From contig JAGAJL010000023.1 of the NCBI GenBank assembly GCA_017626095.1, positions 1 through 64,000 on the forward strand: 64,000 nucleotides of DNA, read 5' to 3'. Origin of the DNA: Lachnospiraceae bacterium. GTDB lineage: Bacteria; Bacillota; Clostridia; Lachnospirales; Lachnospiraceae. Shown piece after piece: positions 8,479 to 17,354 of the stretch. A program made the position numbers and the translations under genes. The notes beneath the pieces are model-generated. The model saw nothing but the letters and a program-made list of their open reading frames with translations. It ran no database searches and was not told the DNA's origin. The first letter of the stretch is position 1; the number at the start of each line of letters is the position of its first letter.

Positions 8479-9549
8479 ATGTTTGATAAATTAGAAGATT
8501 TAATTGGAAGATATGAAGAGTTAATGGGACTGTTAAATGAGCCCAATGTAGCCAATGACCAGAAACGTTTTCGTGCATTGATGAAGGAACAAAGTGATTT
8601 AGCTCCAATCGTTGAAGCGTACAAAGAGTATAAAAAGAGTAAGCAGGATATCGAAGATTCCCTTGCCATGCTTGAAGAAGAAACCGATGATGACATGCGT
8701 GAAATGATCAAAGAGGAATTGAATGATGCAAAGAAATCGGTTGAAGAACTGGAAGAAAAGTTGAAAATCTTATTACTGCCCAAAGATCCGAATGATGATA
8801 GAAACGTCATTGTTGAAATTCGTGCCGGTGCCGGTGGAGATGAGGCTGCTTTGTTTGCGGCTGAAATCTATCGTATGTTTGTTCATTATGCAGAAGGCCG
8901 TGGCTGGAAATGCGAATTGGTTGAATGCGAAGAAATCGGGATTGGTGGTATGAAAAATGTGACCTTTACCGTAACGGGACAGGGAGCTTATTCCGTTTTG
9001 AAATACGAAAGCGGTGTCCACCGAGTACAGCGAGTACCGGAAACCGAGTCCGGCGGACGTATTCATACGTCAACCATTTCGGTAGCTGTTATGCCGGAAG
9101 CCGATGAAGTTGAAGTGGAAATTGATGAAAAAGATATCCGTATCGACGTAATGCGTGCATCTGGAAATGGTGGTCAGTGTGTCAATACAACAGACTCAGC
9201 GGTTCGATTAACACATTTTCCTACCGGAATTGTTGTTTATTCACAGACTGAAAAATCGCAGTTGCAAAACAAAGCGAAGGCATTTGCTCTTTTACGTGCA
9301 AAATTGTATGACATTGAATGCCAGAAAGCACATGACGCAGAGGCAGAGCTTCGTAGAAGCCAGATTGGTACGGGCGATCGTTCTGAGAAGATCAGAACCT
9401 ACAATTTCCCGCAGGGACGTGTGACAGACCACCGCATCAATCTGACCCTGTATAAAATGGATAAAATCATGGATGGAGATATACAGGAAATTCTGGATGC
9501 GCTGATTGCAGCGGATCAGGCGGCGAAGTTGGCAAAGATGAGCGAATAA
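8479..9549 (+). CDS. prfA: Peptide chain release factor 1
   Basis: RF1 recognises UAA and UAG stop codons and triggers peptide release. The 356-residue protein has the helical N-terminal domain, the PCRF domain with [14 protein letters not shown] (near residue 120), the catalytic GGQ in [19 protein letters not shown] (near residue 232), and the C-terminal [22 protein letters not shown] 8479 has GGGAGAG 8 nt upstream; the in-frame ATG at 8446 has no RBS and adds a non-homologous 11-residue leader. It is the last gene of the housekeeping block. Confidence 0.97.
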   Translation: MFDKLEDLIGRYEELMGLLNEPNVANDQKRFRALMKEQSDLAPIVEAYKEYKKSKQDIEDSLAMLEEETDDDMREMIKEELNDAKKSVEELEEKLKILLLPKDPNDDRNVIVEIRAGAGGDEAALFAAEIYRMFVHYAEGRGWKCELVECEEIGIGGMKNVTFTVTGQGAYSVLKYESGVHRVQRVPETESGGRIHTSTISVAVMPEADEVEVEIDEKDIRIDVMRASGNGGQCVNTTDSAVRLTHFPTGIVVYSQTEKSQLQNKAKAFALLRAKLYDIECQKAHDAEAELRRSQIGTGDRSEKIRTYNFPQGRVTDHRINLTLYKMDKIMDGDIQEILDALIAADQAAKLAKMSE

Positions 9550-9569
9550 AAACGAATAGCATGAATGCA

Positions 9570-9620
9570 GATTAAATTAGGGAGACATGGGCAGTTTGTT
9601 TGTGGCTCCTTATTTTAATC
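9570..9620 (+). terminator. Hairpin after prfA
   Basis: GATTAAATTAGGGAG (9570-9584) pairs with CTCCTTATTTTAATC (9606-9620), with two imperfect pairs. The stem is long, but the following sequence is not T-rich, so terminator strength is uncertain. Confidence 0.5.
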
Positions 9621-10023
9621 TATGCGAATCGCAAAGAAGCCACGAGGAAATGCGAAGGCACATCATGAAGAATCTATTCGTGTATATAAGAAGGTTGTGT
9701 CGAAAGTGGAGAAGGATGTTAAAATGAATAATTCTACCAATTAAGCTAGAACCTTACTGATTATATTCCATAAAAGCGTTCTTTTTCAACCAAATATATC
9801 AAAATCTCCAGGATATACCCGCTTATAGGGTGGATGCGCTCATAATAGGAATTCCTATGATTTAGATTCTGTGTAGAGAAGGCGCACTTGATTCGTTTTG
9901 GTCGTTTGCGGACAGAATGCTCTTGTGATTGATGAACCTATGAAGTATACACGCTTAGTGTTGGATGGAAAAATGCAAGCTTAGATTGATGCAGAAGATA
10001 GTTTAGAAGTGTGGTATTTTTTC
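9621..10023. other. Gene-free stretch with a possible coding relic
   Basis: No intact gene. From 9901 one frame reads NALVIDEPMKYTRLVLDGKMQA, then TAG at 9982-9984, then IDAEDSLEVWYFF. This is protein-like but too short to place in a family, so I regard it as a decayed gene end followed by a good terminator at 10024. Confidence 0.3.
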
Positions 10024-10058
10024 AGGCGGATTGCTATGGATTAGCAGTCCGCCTTTTT
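10024..10058 (+). terminator. Intrinsic terminator
   Basis: AGGCGGATTGCT (10024-10035) pairs with AGCAGTCCGCCT (10043-10054), followed by TTTTC. Confidence 0.85.
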
Positions 10059-10101
10059 CAAAATCTTTACAAAAATATAAGTGGAATGTAAGAAATGTGC
10101 G

Positions 10102-10110
10102 TGGTACAAT
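10102..10110 (+). promoter_or_regulatory. Extended -10 promoter for the XRE gene
   Basis: TGGTACAAT is a good extended -10. It lies 124 nt before the XRE start at 10234; no strong -35 is seen. Confidence 0.45.
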
Positions 10111-10233
10111 AGGAAGTAAACTTGAATTTGTCTGCGAAAAGCCCATAAATAAGCGGATGTTAATATGTATTGCTTGTGGCAACGGCTCTTTTGAATATAG
10201 AATTGAGCTATCAAAAACAAGGAGGCAGAGATT

Positions 10234-10734
10234 ATGCTAAATGAAAATATCAAAAGAATTAGAAAGTCAAAAGGGCTGTCGCAAGAAGAACTGGCAATTA
10301 AACTGAACGTAGTAAGACAGACAGTATCAAAATGGGAGAATGGTTTGTCAGTTCCAGATTCCAGTATGCTGATTATTTTGGCGAATGAACTGGATACTAC
10401 TGTAAGTGAATTACTTGGAGAACCTATAGCAGAACCGACTACCGATGATTTAAAGATTCTTTCTGAAAAATTGGAAGTTATTAATTTGCAGCTTGCAAAA
10501 AGAAGTATAACAAAGGTAAAAACGATTCGATGGATTCTTATTTCATTGTGTGCGGTTATAGTGGTAATATTTATCGCACTTGCATCTACGAATAGTTTTT
10601 ATTTGGATTGGAATTACAATGATCCTGAGTTGGCAGTGGCAGGAACAATACTGCATGGGTTTGAATTCTTGTTTGTAAGACTCGCACCGATTGTTTTTTT
10701 TGACTTCGGTGGTTGGAATTGTGGTGACATATAA
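10234..10734 (+). CDS. XRE regulator with membrane segment, frameshifted C-terminus
   Basis: An XRE helix-turn-helix (residues 4-58: IRKSKGLSQEELAIKLNVVR, TVSKWENGLSVPDSSML) is followed by a linker and a transmembrane helix (residues 100-119) and a second hydrophobic stretch. After LAPIVFF the frame runs into FDFGGWNCGDI and stops. Removing one T from the run of eight T at 10694-10701 gives VFLTSVVGIVVTYKKR and a stop, a far more natural end (hydrophobic helix plus basic anchor). So there is a one-base slip in a homopolymer: a real mutation, a phase-variable tract or a sequencing error. The RBS AAGGAGG is strong. The N-terminal regulator domain is unaffected. Confidence 0.8.
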   Translation: MLNENIKRIRKSKGLSQEELAIKLNVVRQTVSKWENGLSVPDSSMLIILANELDTTVSELLGEPIAEPTTDDLKILSEKLEVINLQLAKRSITKVKTIRWILISLCAVIVVIFIALASTNSFYLDWNYNDPELAVAGTILHGFEFLFVRLAPIVFFDFGGWNCGDI

Positions 10735-10780
10735 GAAAAGATAAATTTCAGTTAATAGGGATAAGTTTCTGGAGGAAAAT

Positions 10781-11302
10781 ATGATACTTGAAACAGAAAG
10801 ATTATATTTGCGCAAGATGAACCAATCGGATTATGATTCGTTATGCAAAATCTTGCAGGATGAAAATACGATGTATGCATATGAGGGCGCATTCAGTGAT
10901 ATTGAAGTTCAGGAATGGTTAGACAGACAAATTTCCCGTTATCAAAAATGGAACTTTGGTTTATGGGCAGTTATTCTGAAAGAAACTGATACGATGATAG
11001 GACAATGCGGACTTACAATGCAACCGTGGAAAGATGAGGAAGTGCTCGAGATAGGTTATCTTTTTGAGCGATCATATTGGCATAAAGGGTATGCCACTGA
11101 AGCAGCAATGGCATGTAAAAAATATGCTTTTGAAATATTAAAAGCAGATGAAGTCTGTTCTATTATCAGAGATACCAATATAGCTTCTCAAAATGTAGCA
11201 ATAAGAAATGGTATGACAATCGCGGATACTTGGACAAAACATTACAGAGGTGTTGATATGCCCCATTACCGTTATGTGATATATCGCTCAGTGAAAAAGT
11301 AA
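10781..11302 (+). CDS. GNAT acetyltransferase, RimJ/RimL type
   Basis: A 173-residue GNAT protein of the Acetyltransf_3 group: it starts with LETERLYLRKM, has IGQCGLTMQPW on the central strand, the EIGYLFERSYWHKGYATEAA segment that holds the acetyl-CoA pyrophosphate loop, and ends with NxxSQNVAIRNGM. Members acetylate ribosomal proteins, antibiotics or small amines; the substrate here cannot be told. The RBS TGGAGGAAA is strong. It follows the XRE gene by 46 bp and may share its promoter. Confidence 0.88.
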   Translation: MILETERLYLRKMNQSDYDSLCKILQDENTMYAYEGAFSDIEVQEWLDRQISRYQKWNFGLWAVILKETDTMIGQCGLTMQPWKDEEVLEIGYLFERSYWHKGYATEAAMACKKYAFEILKADEVCSIIRDTNIASQNVAIRNGMTIADTWTKHYRGVDMPHYRYVIYRSVKK

Positions 11303-11367
11303 GTACGAAATTTAGTAGTCGCAAAGTGACTGGATTATGGAGATAGATTACTTCAAATAGAGGGAAT

Positions 11368-11769
11368 ATGATGAAATATAATTTTGAATGTCTGAATAAC
11401 ACAATGATGGGAATGACATACGAGGAGGTAGAAGAAGCGGTAAAGGATCATGCCATAGTTCTTTTCCCTGTTGGGGTTGTGGAGGCACACGGGCCGCATC
11501 TTCCGCTTGGTACAGATATTTTTGCAGCTCTGAATCAGGCTCTGGAGATAAAAAGGTATTTTGAAGCAGAAGGGGGAAAGTGCGTTGTTGCTCCGCCATT
11601 TTATTTTGGTGGAACCCAGGCAATGACAAGGCAGTTTGCAGGAACATTTACTTCGTCCTTAGAAATTATTGTTGATTCCGTAAGTGACATTCTTGAATCG
11701 CTCGATCGTTTTGGCTTTCAAAAAACAGTCTTTCTAAATGCCCATGGAGATGGTTTGCAGATGATGTGA
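11368..11769 (+). pseudogene. Creatininase-family amidohydrolase, 3'-truncated
   Basis: The first 133 residues match the creatininase family: FPVGVVEAHGPHLPLGTD (metal-binding Glu/His and Asp) and a later FLNAHGDG, where family members usually have NxHGGN. Intact members are about 240-260 residues, so roughly half is missing. The frame stops at 11767-11769 exactly where a MATE transporter fragment begins in another frame, so a deletion has joined two genes. An RBS (AGAGGG) is present and a truncated product could be made, but the metal site would be incomplete. Confidence 0.75.
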
Positions 11770-11990
11770 TTAATTCTATGTATTTTACAAGTTGTGGCGA
11801 CGCAAAATCATCTGCGCTTATATCTGCATTGAGAGGGATTGTACTACTATTAGGGTTTACTTTGGCGCTTTCGGCGATATTCGGAATGACCGGAGTATGG
11901 ATGGCAGCACCATGTACAGAAACGTTGACGGCTGTTGTTTCTGTATATCTGCTCAGAAAACAAAAAAATAGATTACAAGAGGTAGGTTAG
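11754..11990 (+). pseudogene. MATE efflux protein, 3' fragment
   Basis: From about 11754 the frame reads FADDVINSMYFTSCGDAKSS, then SALISALRGIVLLLGFTL and FGMTGVWMAAPCTETLTAVV. This is the last two or three helices of a MATE-family transporter, where YFxAxGKAKxxxLxSLLRxxxxxxP and GxxGVWxAxPxxE are typical. No N-terminal part is present. The fragment ends 1 bp before the AraC regulator start, keeping the MATE-AraC neighbourhood that an intact operon would have had. Confidence 0.75.
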
Positions 11991-12863
11991 ATGGAAGATA
12001 GAGAAGGCACGCCCATACGGAGTGCGGTCATCAATAAGGCAATCAGCTATATCTTTGACCATATCGAAGAGGATATCACTGTGGATGACGTGGCACGTCA
12101 TTGTGCATATTCAAAATATCATCTGACTCGTATGTTTAAAGAGGATACCGATGAGGCCTTGTATCAATTTATTAAGCGGGTGCGTCTGGAGAGAAGCGCA
12201 TGGCGACTGAAAGTTGAGAAAGAGAAAAGCATCACAGAGATTGGCGGAGAATACGGATATTCTTCGTCAAATTTTGCCACGGCATTTAAGAAACATTTGG
12301 ATATTTCACCGGCTGATTTTCGGAAAAACAGTGAACAGATTGTGATAGAGAGTTCTTTTTCAAATGGGATATCTTTGGATGAATTAGAAGATACAGAGGA
12401 ACTGATTACCGTTGAATGGCTTGAAGGTTTTACTGTTATTTTTGAAAGGAAAAAGGGGAATTATCATGATTTACCCAAAGAATGGTGTGCATTTATAGAA
12501 AAATATCAACATCTGGCAACCAAAGACACCACCTATATTGAGTGTACCATCGATGATCCGTCCATTACAGACGAAGATCACTGTATGTATGAGTTGTGTC
12601 AGACGATTTCGCCCAAACATCCGGTTTTGAAGGAGAATCCGGATATTCTTACTCAAAACTTTGATGGTGGAAAGTATGCCGTATATCATTTTAAGGGATA
12701 TCCGCAGTTTTTGTTTATGGTCTATCAGGAGATATTTTGCAGATGGCTGTCAAAGACTAAAAATCAGTTGGATGAAAGACCGATTCTGGATATTTATCGT
12801 ATGGTAAGAGAAGATGGCTATATGGAAATTGATATCTGTTTTCCGTTGAAATCAGAAAAATAA
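11991..12863 (+). CDS. AraC-family regulator with GyrI-like effector domain
   Basis: A 290-residue protein. Residues 10-112 form a double helix-turn-helix AraC domain (DITVDDVARHCAYSKYHLTR and SITEIGGEYGYSSSNFATAF). Residues 140-288 resemble a GyrI-like small-molecule-binding domain (FTVIFERKKGNYHDLPKEW, GGKYAVYHFKG). This layout is shared with Rob/SoxS-type regulators that sense lipophilic drugs, and fits former control of the now truncated MATE gene upstream. The ATG follows the MATE stop directly (TAGATG), with AGAGGTAGG as RBS. Confidence 0.9.
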   Translation: MEDREGTPIRSAVINKAISYIFDHIEEDITVDDVARHCAYSKYHLTRMFKEDTDEALYQFIKRVRLERSAWRLKVEKEKSITEIGGEYGYSSSNFATAFKKHLDISPADFRKNSEQIVIESSFSNGISLDELEDTEELITVEWLEGFTVIFERKKGNYHDLPKEWCAFIEKYQHLATKDTTYIECTIDDPSITDEDHCMYELCQTISPKHPVLKENPDILTQNFDGGKYAVYHFKGYPQFLFMVYQEIFCRWLSKTKNQLDERPILDIYRMVREDGYMEIDICFPLKSEK

Positions 12864-12879
12864 CGATATATTAAAAATT

Positions 12880-12920
12880 GACTGTATATCTGTTTGAGGT
12901 ATGCGGTCTTTTTCTTTTTT
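12880..12920 (+). terminator. Intrinsic terminator after the AraC gene
   Basis: GACTGTATATC (12880-12890) pairs in RNA with GGTATGCGGTC (12898-12908) over 11 pairs including G-U, then TTTTTCTTTTTTT. Confidence 0.8.
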
Positions 12921-13047
12921 TAGACTATGCAAATAATATATCCGGGTCAGATTGGATGTTGCATTCCTTTTTTTTATAGATCATAACGATTATCATTTTC
13001 AGGTTTGAAAAAGAAAACAGACAGTCATTTAAAAATTCAATTAACGA

Positions 13048-13076
13048 TGCTACAATAAACATGACATATAGTTGTC
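13048..13076 (+). promoter_or_regulatory. Promoter and candidate operator of the WYL regulator
   Basis: Extended -10 TGCTACAAT (13048-13056), with TTTAAA (13028-13033) 17 bp upstream as a weak -35. Just downstream, GACATATAGTTGTC (13063-13076) is an inverted repeat with GACA/TGTC ends. Such GACA-N6-TGTC sites are often seen before YafY-like WYL regulator genes, so autoregulation is likely. Confidence 0.55.
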
Positions 13077-13117
13077 GTGTTTGAAATGTTATGATAAGGC
13101 AGGAAGTGAATAATAGC

Positions 13118-13732
13118 ATGAAGATAGACAGACTCATCGGGATTCTTTCTGTATTATTACAGAAAGAAAAAGTTACGGCACCTGAGCTTGCAGAAAAGTT
13201 TGAGGTTTCAAGAAGGACGATTAACAGAGATATTGAGAATTTATGCAAAGCGGGAATTCCCATCACTACCACACAGGGGACCGGTGGAGGAATCAGTATT
13301 ATGGATGGATATCGGATGGATAGAACTTTACTGACATCCAAAGATATGCAGATGATATTGGCAGGACTTCGAAGTCTTGACAGCGTAAGCGGCAGTCACT
13401 ATTATGGGCAGCTTATGGAGAAAATCAAATCGGGTTCTTCTGAATACATAAGCGGCAGTGAATCTATATTGATTGATCTTTCTTCCTGGTACAAGGATTC
13501 TTTGTCTCCGAAGATTGAGATGATTCAAAATGCGATAGAAGAAAGAAGAATACTGGGCTTTCATTATTATGCACCAAGCGGGGACAGCACAAGAAAGATC
13601 GAACCATATTTTTTAATCTTTAAGTGGAGTAGCTGGTATGTGTATGGTTACTGTCTGTTACCACAGAAGTGGAAAACGGTAATCAGACACCCTGTTAAGA
13701 AGATAGAGAGTGAAAGCTGCAATAGCATTTAG
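13118..13732 (+). pseudogene. YafY-type WYL regulator, C-terminally truncated
   Basis: A DeoR-like winged helix (residues 1-60: KVTAPELAEKFEVSRRTINRDIENL) is followed by the first part of a WYL domain (ILGFHYYAPSGDSTRKIEPYFLIFKWSSWYVYGYC). Members run to about 300 residues; here the frame ends 30 residues after WYVYGYC, in sequence unlike the usual RxFKLxRI continuation, so the ligand-binding part and the WCX extension are missing. ATG 13118 starts MKIDRLIGIL, the family N-terminus; an upstream ATG at 13091 is in frame but adds no homology. It may still bind DNA. Confidence 0.7.
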
Positions 13733-13844
13733 AAATCCTGATTTTTTATCTGAAGATATTGGAAAATAGTGAAAAAATAGTGAAAATTTAATGGTAATTA
13801 TAAGGTCTTTTGGATATAATAGTATTTGAAAGGATGTGCATATT

Positions 13845-14945
13845 ATGATTAAAGTTACATTATCTAATCAAATATTAAAATATATAACCGAGATTGACAA
13901 AAATAGATACAAAGTTTCATCTGTGAAATTATCTTCAAATATTACAAATATACTTCGTAAGAATTCTAAGAAAAAAAGTTCCTATGCTTCAAATAAAATT
14001 GAAGGTAATCCTTTATCAGAAAAACAGGTTGACGAAGTAATAGAAAGTGATGAAAGAAAACATTTTCTTAAGCCGGAACAGGAAGTAAGAAACTATTTCC
14101 TTGCGCTAAACTATTTGGAAGAAAAGGCAAAACAAAATGAATTGTTTTCCAAGAAGTTGATTCTTGATGTACAGAAGCTGGTAGAAAAAGGGGCTTCAAA
14201 GGAAAAAATCGGATTTAGAGGTCCAATGCCACCCGGAGTTCTTTTTGCTGTGTATGATTCTAAAACCGGTAAACCAGAATATATTCCACCTGAGTATTGT
14301 GATATTCCGGAATTAATAGACGAATTGGTTGAATATGTAAACACAACCGATGATCATCCTTTAATTGTAGCCGCCATAGTTCATTATCAATTAGTCACGA
14401 TACATCCGTTTGAAGATGGTAATGGGAGAACTGCAAGATTATTATCTGGCTATATCATGGATATAAATGGATATGGATTTAATGGAATCGGGTCGTTAGA
14501 AGAATATTTTGCATATGATATTGATGAATATTATGATTCTATTCAGATGGGATTGCCCGCCTTGTATTATTCAGGACGTGAGAATCCACCACATCCAGAA
14601 ATCTGGATAAACTATTTCCTAAGAATGGTTCAGTTGTATTCAAGTAAGGTATGCGACTTGCAACAAAGTACAAATGCAGAAAATGTCGAAGGAAGCCTCT
14701 CATATCTTAAGGGAAAAGAAAAAGAACTGCTATTGCTTTTGATTAAAAAATACAAGAGAGAATTTACACCAATAGAAGTAAGTAAAGAATTAAAAGTAAC
14801 GAATAAAACAATCATTAACCGATTATCCGTTTTATCAAAAACCGGGTTTGTTATTCCGATATTAATAAATCAGAGGATAAGATCTTACAAATTAAGTGAA
14901 TTCACAAATAGTCATGAGAAAGAAATAGTTAAGGCAATTCGGTAG
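13845..14945 (+). CDS. Fic-family AMP transferase with N-terminal inhibitory helix
   Basis: A 366-residue Fic protein. The catalytic loop HPFEDGNGRTARLL (near residue 189) matches HPFxDGNGRxxR exactly. An inhibitory motif (S/T)xxxE(G/N) is present as SNKIEGN (near residue 50), placing it among class II Fic proteins, which carry their own inhibitor. A winged-helix domain closes the protein (FTPIEVSKELKVTNKTIINR, residues 308-345), common in Fic proteins of gut Firmicutes. It would AMPylate an unknown target. The start has AAAGGATG 10 nt upstream and a -10 TATAAT at 13815-13820. Confidence 0.92.
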   Translation: MIKVTLSNQILKYITEIDKNRYKVSSVKLSSNITNILRKNSKKKSSYASNKIEGNPLSEKQVDEVIESDERKHFLKPEQEVRNYFLALNYLEEKAKQNELFSKKLILDVQKLVEKGASKEKIGFRGPMPPGVLFAVYDSKTGKPEYIPPEYCDIPELIDELVEYVNTTDDHPLIVAAIVHYQLVTIHPFEDGNGRTARLLSGYIMDINGYGFNGIGSLEEYFAYDIDEYYDSIQMGLPALYYSGRENPPHPEIWINYFLRMVQLYSSKVCDLQQSTNAENVEGSLSYLKGKEKELLLLLIKKYKREFTPIEVSKELKVTNKTIINRLSVLSKTGFVIPILINQRIRSYKLSEFTNSHEKEIVKAIR

Positions 14946-15012
14946 CATCGATTATACGTTTGATATAATTTTTGCAGACTGGAGCTTTTGTTATGTATAA
15001 GGGAAGTGCAAC

Positions 15013-15041
15013 TTGACATATGGCAGGATAATTTATACTAT
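15013..15041 (+). promoter_or_regulatory. marR-type gene promoter
   Basis: Consensus TTGACA (15013-15018); -10 is TATACT (15034-15039, 15-bp spacer) or TACTAT (15036-15041, 17-bp spacer). Confidence 0.7.
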
Positions 15042-15064
15042 GATAGAACGAGTATCGTTCTATC
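15041..15064. promoter_or_regulatory. Perfect palindromic operator, candidate MarR site
   Basis: TGATAGAACG, 5-nt AGTAT, CGTTCTATCA: 10-bp perfect arms at and just after the -10 box, 20 nt before the regulator start. The position fits autorepression by the MarR protein. Confidence 0.75.
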
Positions 15065-15083
15065 AAAAGGGAGGTATGGTTAA

Positions 15084-15521
15084 GTGGAAAAAAACAAAAG
15101 GTTGGAAGTATATTTAAAAAGACTAATGCATGATTTGGCAGAAATAAATCAGGAGATATTTTCATCAGGGGAATACAAGGATTTTCTCTCTTTATGCAAC
15201 AATGATATATCGATTTTAGCATCGCTTGAGGAGCATGCGCGTGAAACAGCCAAACAGATTAGTGTCAGATTGAGTTTGCCAAAGACAACTGTTGTTACGG
15301 CTGTAAGCAGGTTGGTAAAGAGGGGATATTTAATTAGAGAACAGAACGAAGAGGATGGTCGGGAGCAGTTATTGTTGTTGACGGATTTAGGTAAAAAGGT
15401 AAATCAGGAACATGAGTTGTATGAAAAACTATTTTTAGAGAAATTTATGAATTTGTTTCCCGAAGAAGAATATGAAACACTTGCCGATATCTTTGAAAGA
15501 AGCAGAGTGTGCAAAAAATAA
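15084..15521 (+). CDS. MarR-family regulator
   Basis: A 145-residue winged-helix protein: ISILASLEEHARETAKQISVRLSLPKTTVVTAVSRLVKRGYLIREQNEEDGREQLLLLTDLGKKV is the MarR recognition helix, wing and DxR region. It starts at GTG 15084 with GGGAGG 9 nt upstream. A palindromic operator covers the promoter. MarR proteins usually respond to small phenolic or drug-like ligands and control a nearby gene; the next gene, a hydrolase, follows by 32 bp but is truncated, so the original target may be lost. Confidence 0.9.
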   Translation: MEKNKRLEVYLKRLMHDLAEINQEIFSSGEYKDFLSLCNNDISILASLEEHARETAKQISVRLSLPKTTVVTAVSRLVKRGYLIREQNEEDGREQLLLLTDLGKKVNQEHELYEKLFLEKFMNLFPEEEYETLADIFERSRVCKK

Positions 15522-15553
15522 TGGAATGATATCAGGAAAGATTGGTATGGGTT

Positions 15554-16018
15554 ATGGAAAAAAGTTTATTATTGGATAAAAAAGAGATAGATGGACAGGA
15601 CATATCCTATCGCATATTTGGCGAAGGAAATATTGATTTGGTTATTGAGATGGGGCTTGGAGCAGTTGCAGGTGAATGGTGGCATATCGCGGAGTGCCTG
15701 TCAAAACAATTTACAGTTCTGTTATATGAACGTGGCAGAAATATATCCAAGCCGCGTACACCCAAAAATATTGCGGTAGAGCTACATACTTTGCTACAGG
15801 ATTTGAAATGTCAAAGTAGCATTATCATTTTGGCGCATTCACAGGGTGGTCTATATGCACAGCAATTTGCCAGAATGTATCCGGATAGGGTTAGAGGAAT
15901 CGTATTTGTAGATCCGTTATCTGCAAAGGACAATACTTACAAAGCAGTATTTCAAACAGAAAAAGAACAAAAACAGAGGACAATATATGAATACAGATTA
16001 TCTTGCGTACAATCTTGA
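15554..16018 (+). pseudogene. Alpha/beta hydrolase, C-terminally truncated
   Basis: The N-terminal two thirds of an alpha/beta hydrolase: IDGQDISYRIFGEG, VIEMGLGAVAGEWWHI, VLLYERGRNISK, and the nucleophile elbow ILAHSQGGLYAQQFARMYPDRVRGIVFVDPL with Ser in AHSQGG. The later acid and histidine of the catalytic triad are missing because the frame ends at 16018. Its last 32 bp overlap the next gene in another frame, so a deletion probably brought the two together. The start is ATG 15554 or TTG 15542; AGGAAAG at 15534-15540 would fit the TTG. Confidence 0.65.
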
Positions 16019-17057
16019 TGTTTTCGATGCAGAATTGTCGGTTGCAGTAAATACCACTTCCGAGCAGGGAATACAAAAGATTGATATCAGTGAAGCAGAA
16101 GGGGTGGTAGAAATATCGGTTCGCTGTGTGCCAAAGAGCTTTTTCTATAAGACGACGGCAAATCAGACATATGTTGCATCCGAAAAGATTCGTCAGGTAT
16201 GGATCGGTGACCGGCTTATCTGGGCAAACGGGGAGGCGATTTCACCACTTACTTCTGCTCTGTATGCAGTCTATAATCCGTATATTGGGAACATGCCATC
16301 TAATGGGAAAATCGTAAATGCATTAAATATGACTGCTTATACGGGAGGTTTTACAAATGAACTTCAGACATCAGAGGAACCTTATGTCTGGAAAATGATT
16401 TTTGAAAATGATTTTTCTTCAGACAGACAGGAAGCATTTGAAGAAAGATTAAAGATGTATGCTTATATTTATCTTGCGCAGATTGGAAATCTGAATGAAG
16501 TTGTATTTGAATATAAAATAGATGGCAAAACAAAAACACTTTCTGTCACAAGCTCTGATGCATCAGAATTTGCAGGTGTAGAGATTAAGAGTGTCGGAAC
16601 AGATATCAACTTACTGGAAGCATTAGTCAGAAAAACGGAGCTGTCGAATGTTGTTTTTGGAGGCGCATCAGTTGAATCCAATGCACAGGTCGATTTTTCA
16701 AATCGTGGTCAAACAAAAGAAGTGCTCGAATTTACCGTTGTCAACTACGCAGACGATGCAGTCTATGGTATACTCATAGATGTAGAGTGTGAAAATATAT
16801 CCGCACATCAGTCTATGTGTGAAGCGGACAATCGTGCATTGCAAAGCGGTCAAAATGTGAGTTTTCAGTTAATTCCGGAAGACTTTGCAAAAGAAATCCA
16901 AGATGGTTCGAAGGCAACCATACGACTTCATGTCATGGATTCTGATGGAAATATGGATGAAGTTCAGGGAGAGGTGTACGCTGATTTATTTTGGGGAAAT
17001 AAGTACAAACTGAATCTTTCCGGGAATTCGGATGAAGGATATTTTTGGGGACAATAA
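15987..17057 (+). CDS. DUF4825-like protein, apparently missing an N-terminal anchor
   Basis: A 356-residue soluble-looking protein. Residues 80-115 (RLIWANGEAISPLTSALYAV, NPYIGNMPSNGKIVNAL) and the FTNELQTSEEPY and YIYLAQIGNLNEVVFEY segments resemble the DUF4825 domain found outside the membrane in Clostridia, often behind an anti-sigma or peptidase-like N-terminal part with a transmembrane helix. Here there is no signal or TM helix, so the N-terminus is probably lost. The C-terminal half (residues 225-356) looks beta-rich. RBS AGAGGA before ATG 15987. Family call is from memory of short motifs. Confidence 0.5.
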   Translation: MNTDYLAYNLDVFDAELSVAVNTTSEQGIQKIDISEAEGVVEISVRCVPKSFFYKTTANQTYVASEKIRQVWIGDRLIWANGEAISPLTSALYAVYNPYIGNMPSNGKIVNALNMTAYTGGFTNELQTSEEPYVWKMIFENDFSSDRQEAFEERLKMYAYIYLAQIGNLNEVVFEYKIDGKTKTLSVTSSDASEFAGVEIKSVGTDINLLEALVRKTELSNVVFGGASVESNAQVDFSNRGQTKEVLEFTVVNYADDAVYGILIDVECENISAHQSMCEADNRALQSGQNVSFQLIPEDFAKEIQDGSKATIRLHVMDSDGNMDEVQGEVYADLFWGNKYKLNLSGNSDEGYFWGQ

Positions 17058-17110
17058 GCACAGATATTGAGGGAAACGGGGAACAAGGAAATATGTTAGG
17101 ACGAGGAAAT

Positions 17111-17329
17111 ATGATGAAAAGAGTAATAAATATAGCAATGGTTCTTATTTTGCTGTGTGTTATCACGGGATGCAAGGGTAATGCTTCTTATTCTATTTTA
17201 ATTCATAATAGTGATGAAGATCCGGGCGATTGTACCACAGTCACAATAGACGGTTGTCGGGAATATGGATATCCGGATGATTGGAATATCTTTGTAGAAA
17301 AGGTAGATTCATATTTCTTAGAGCAATAG
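17111..17329 (+). CDS. Small lipoprotein
   Basis: A 72-residue protein with a lipoprotein signal: MMKRV, a hydrophobic core INIAMVLILLCV, and lipobox ITGC, so it should be anchored by Cys20 or so. The mature part is about 50 acidic residues with no recognised domain (YSILIHNSDEDPGDCTTVT). ATG 17111 is chosen because GAGGA lies 5 nt upstream; the frame opens earlier, at 17045. It directly follows the DUF4825-like gene, probably as one transcript. Confidence 0.65.
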   Translation: MMKRVINIAMVLILLCVITGCKGNASYSILIHNSDEDPGDCTTVTIDGCREYGYPDDWNIFVEKVDSYFLEQ

Positions 17330-17354
17330 AAGAAGTTTATGGAGGCAGATAATA

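Noticed and set aside
9621..10023. tRNA or small RNA gene after prfA
   Set aside because: No cloverleaf, no TTCGAATC-type T-arm; only coding-like relics are seen.
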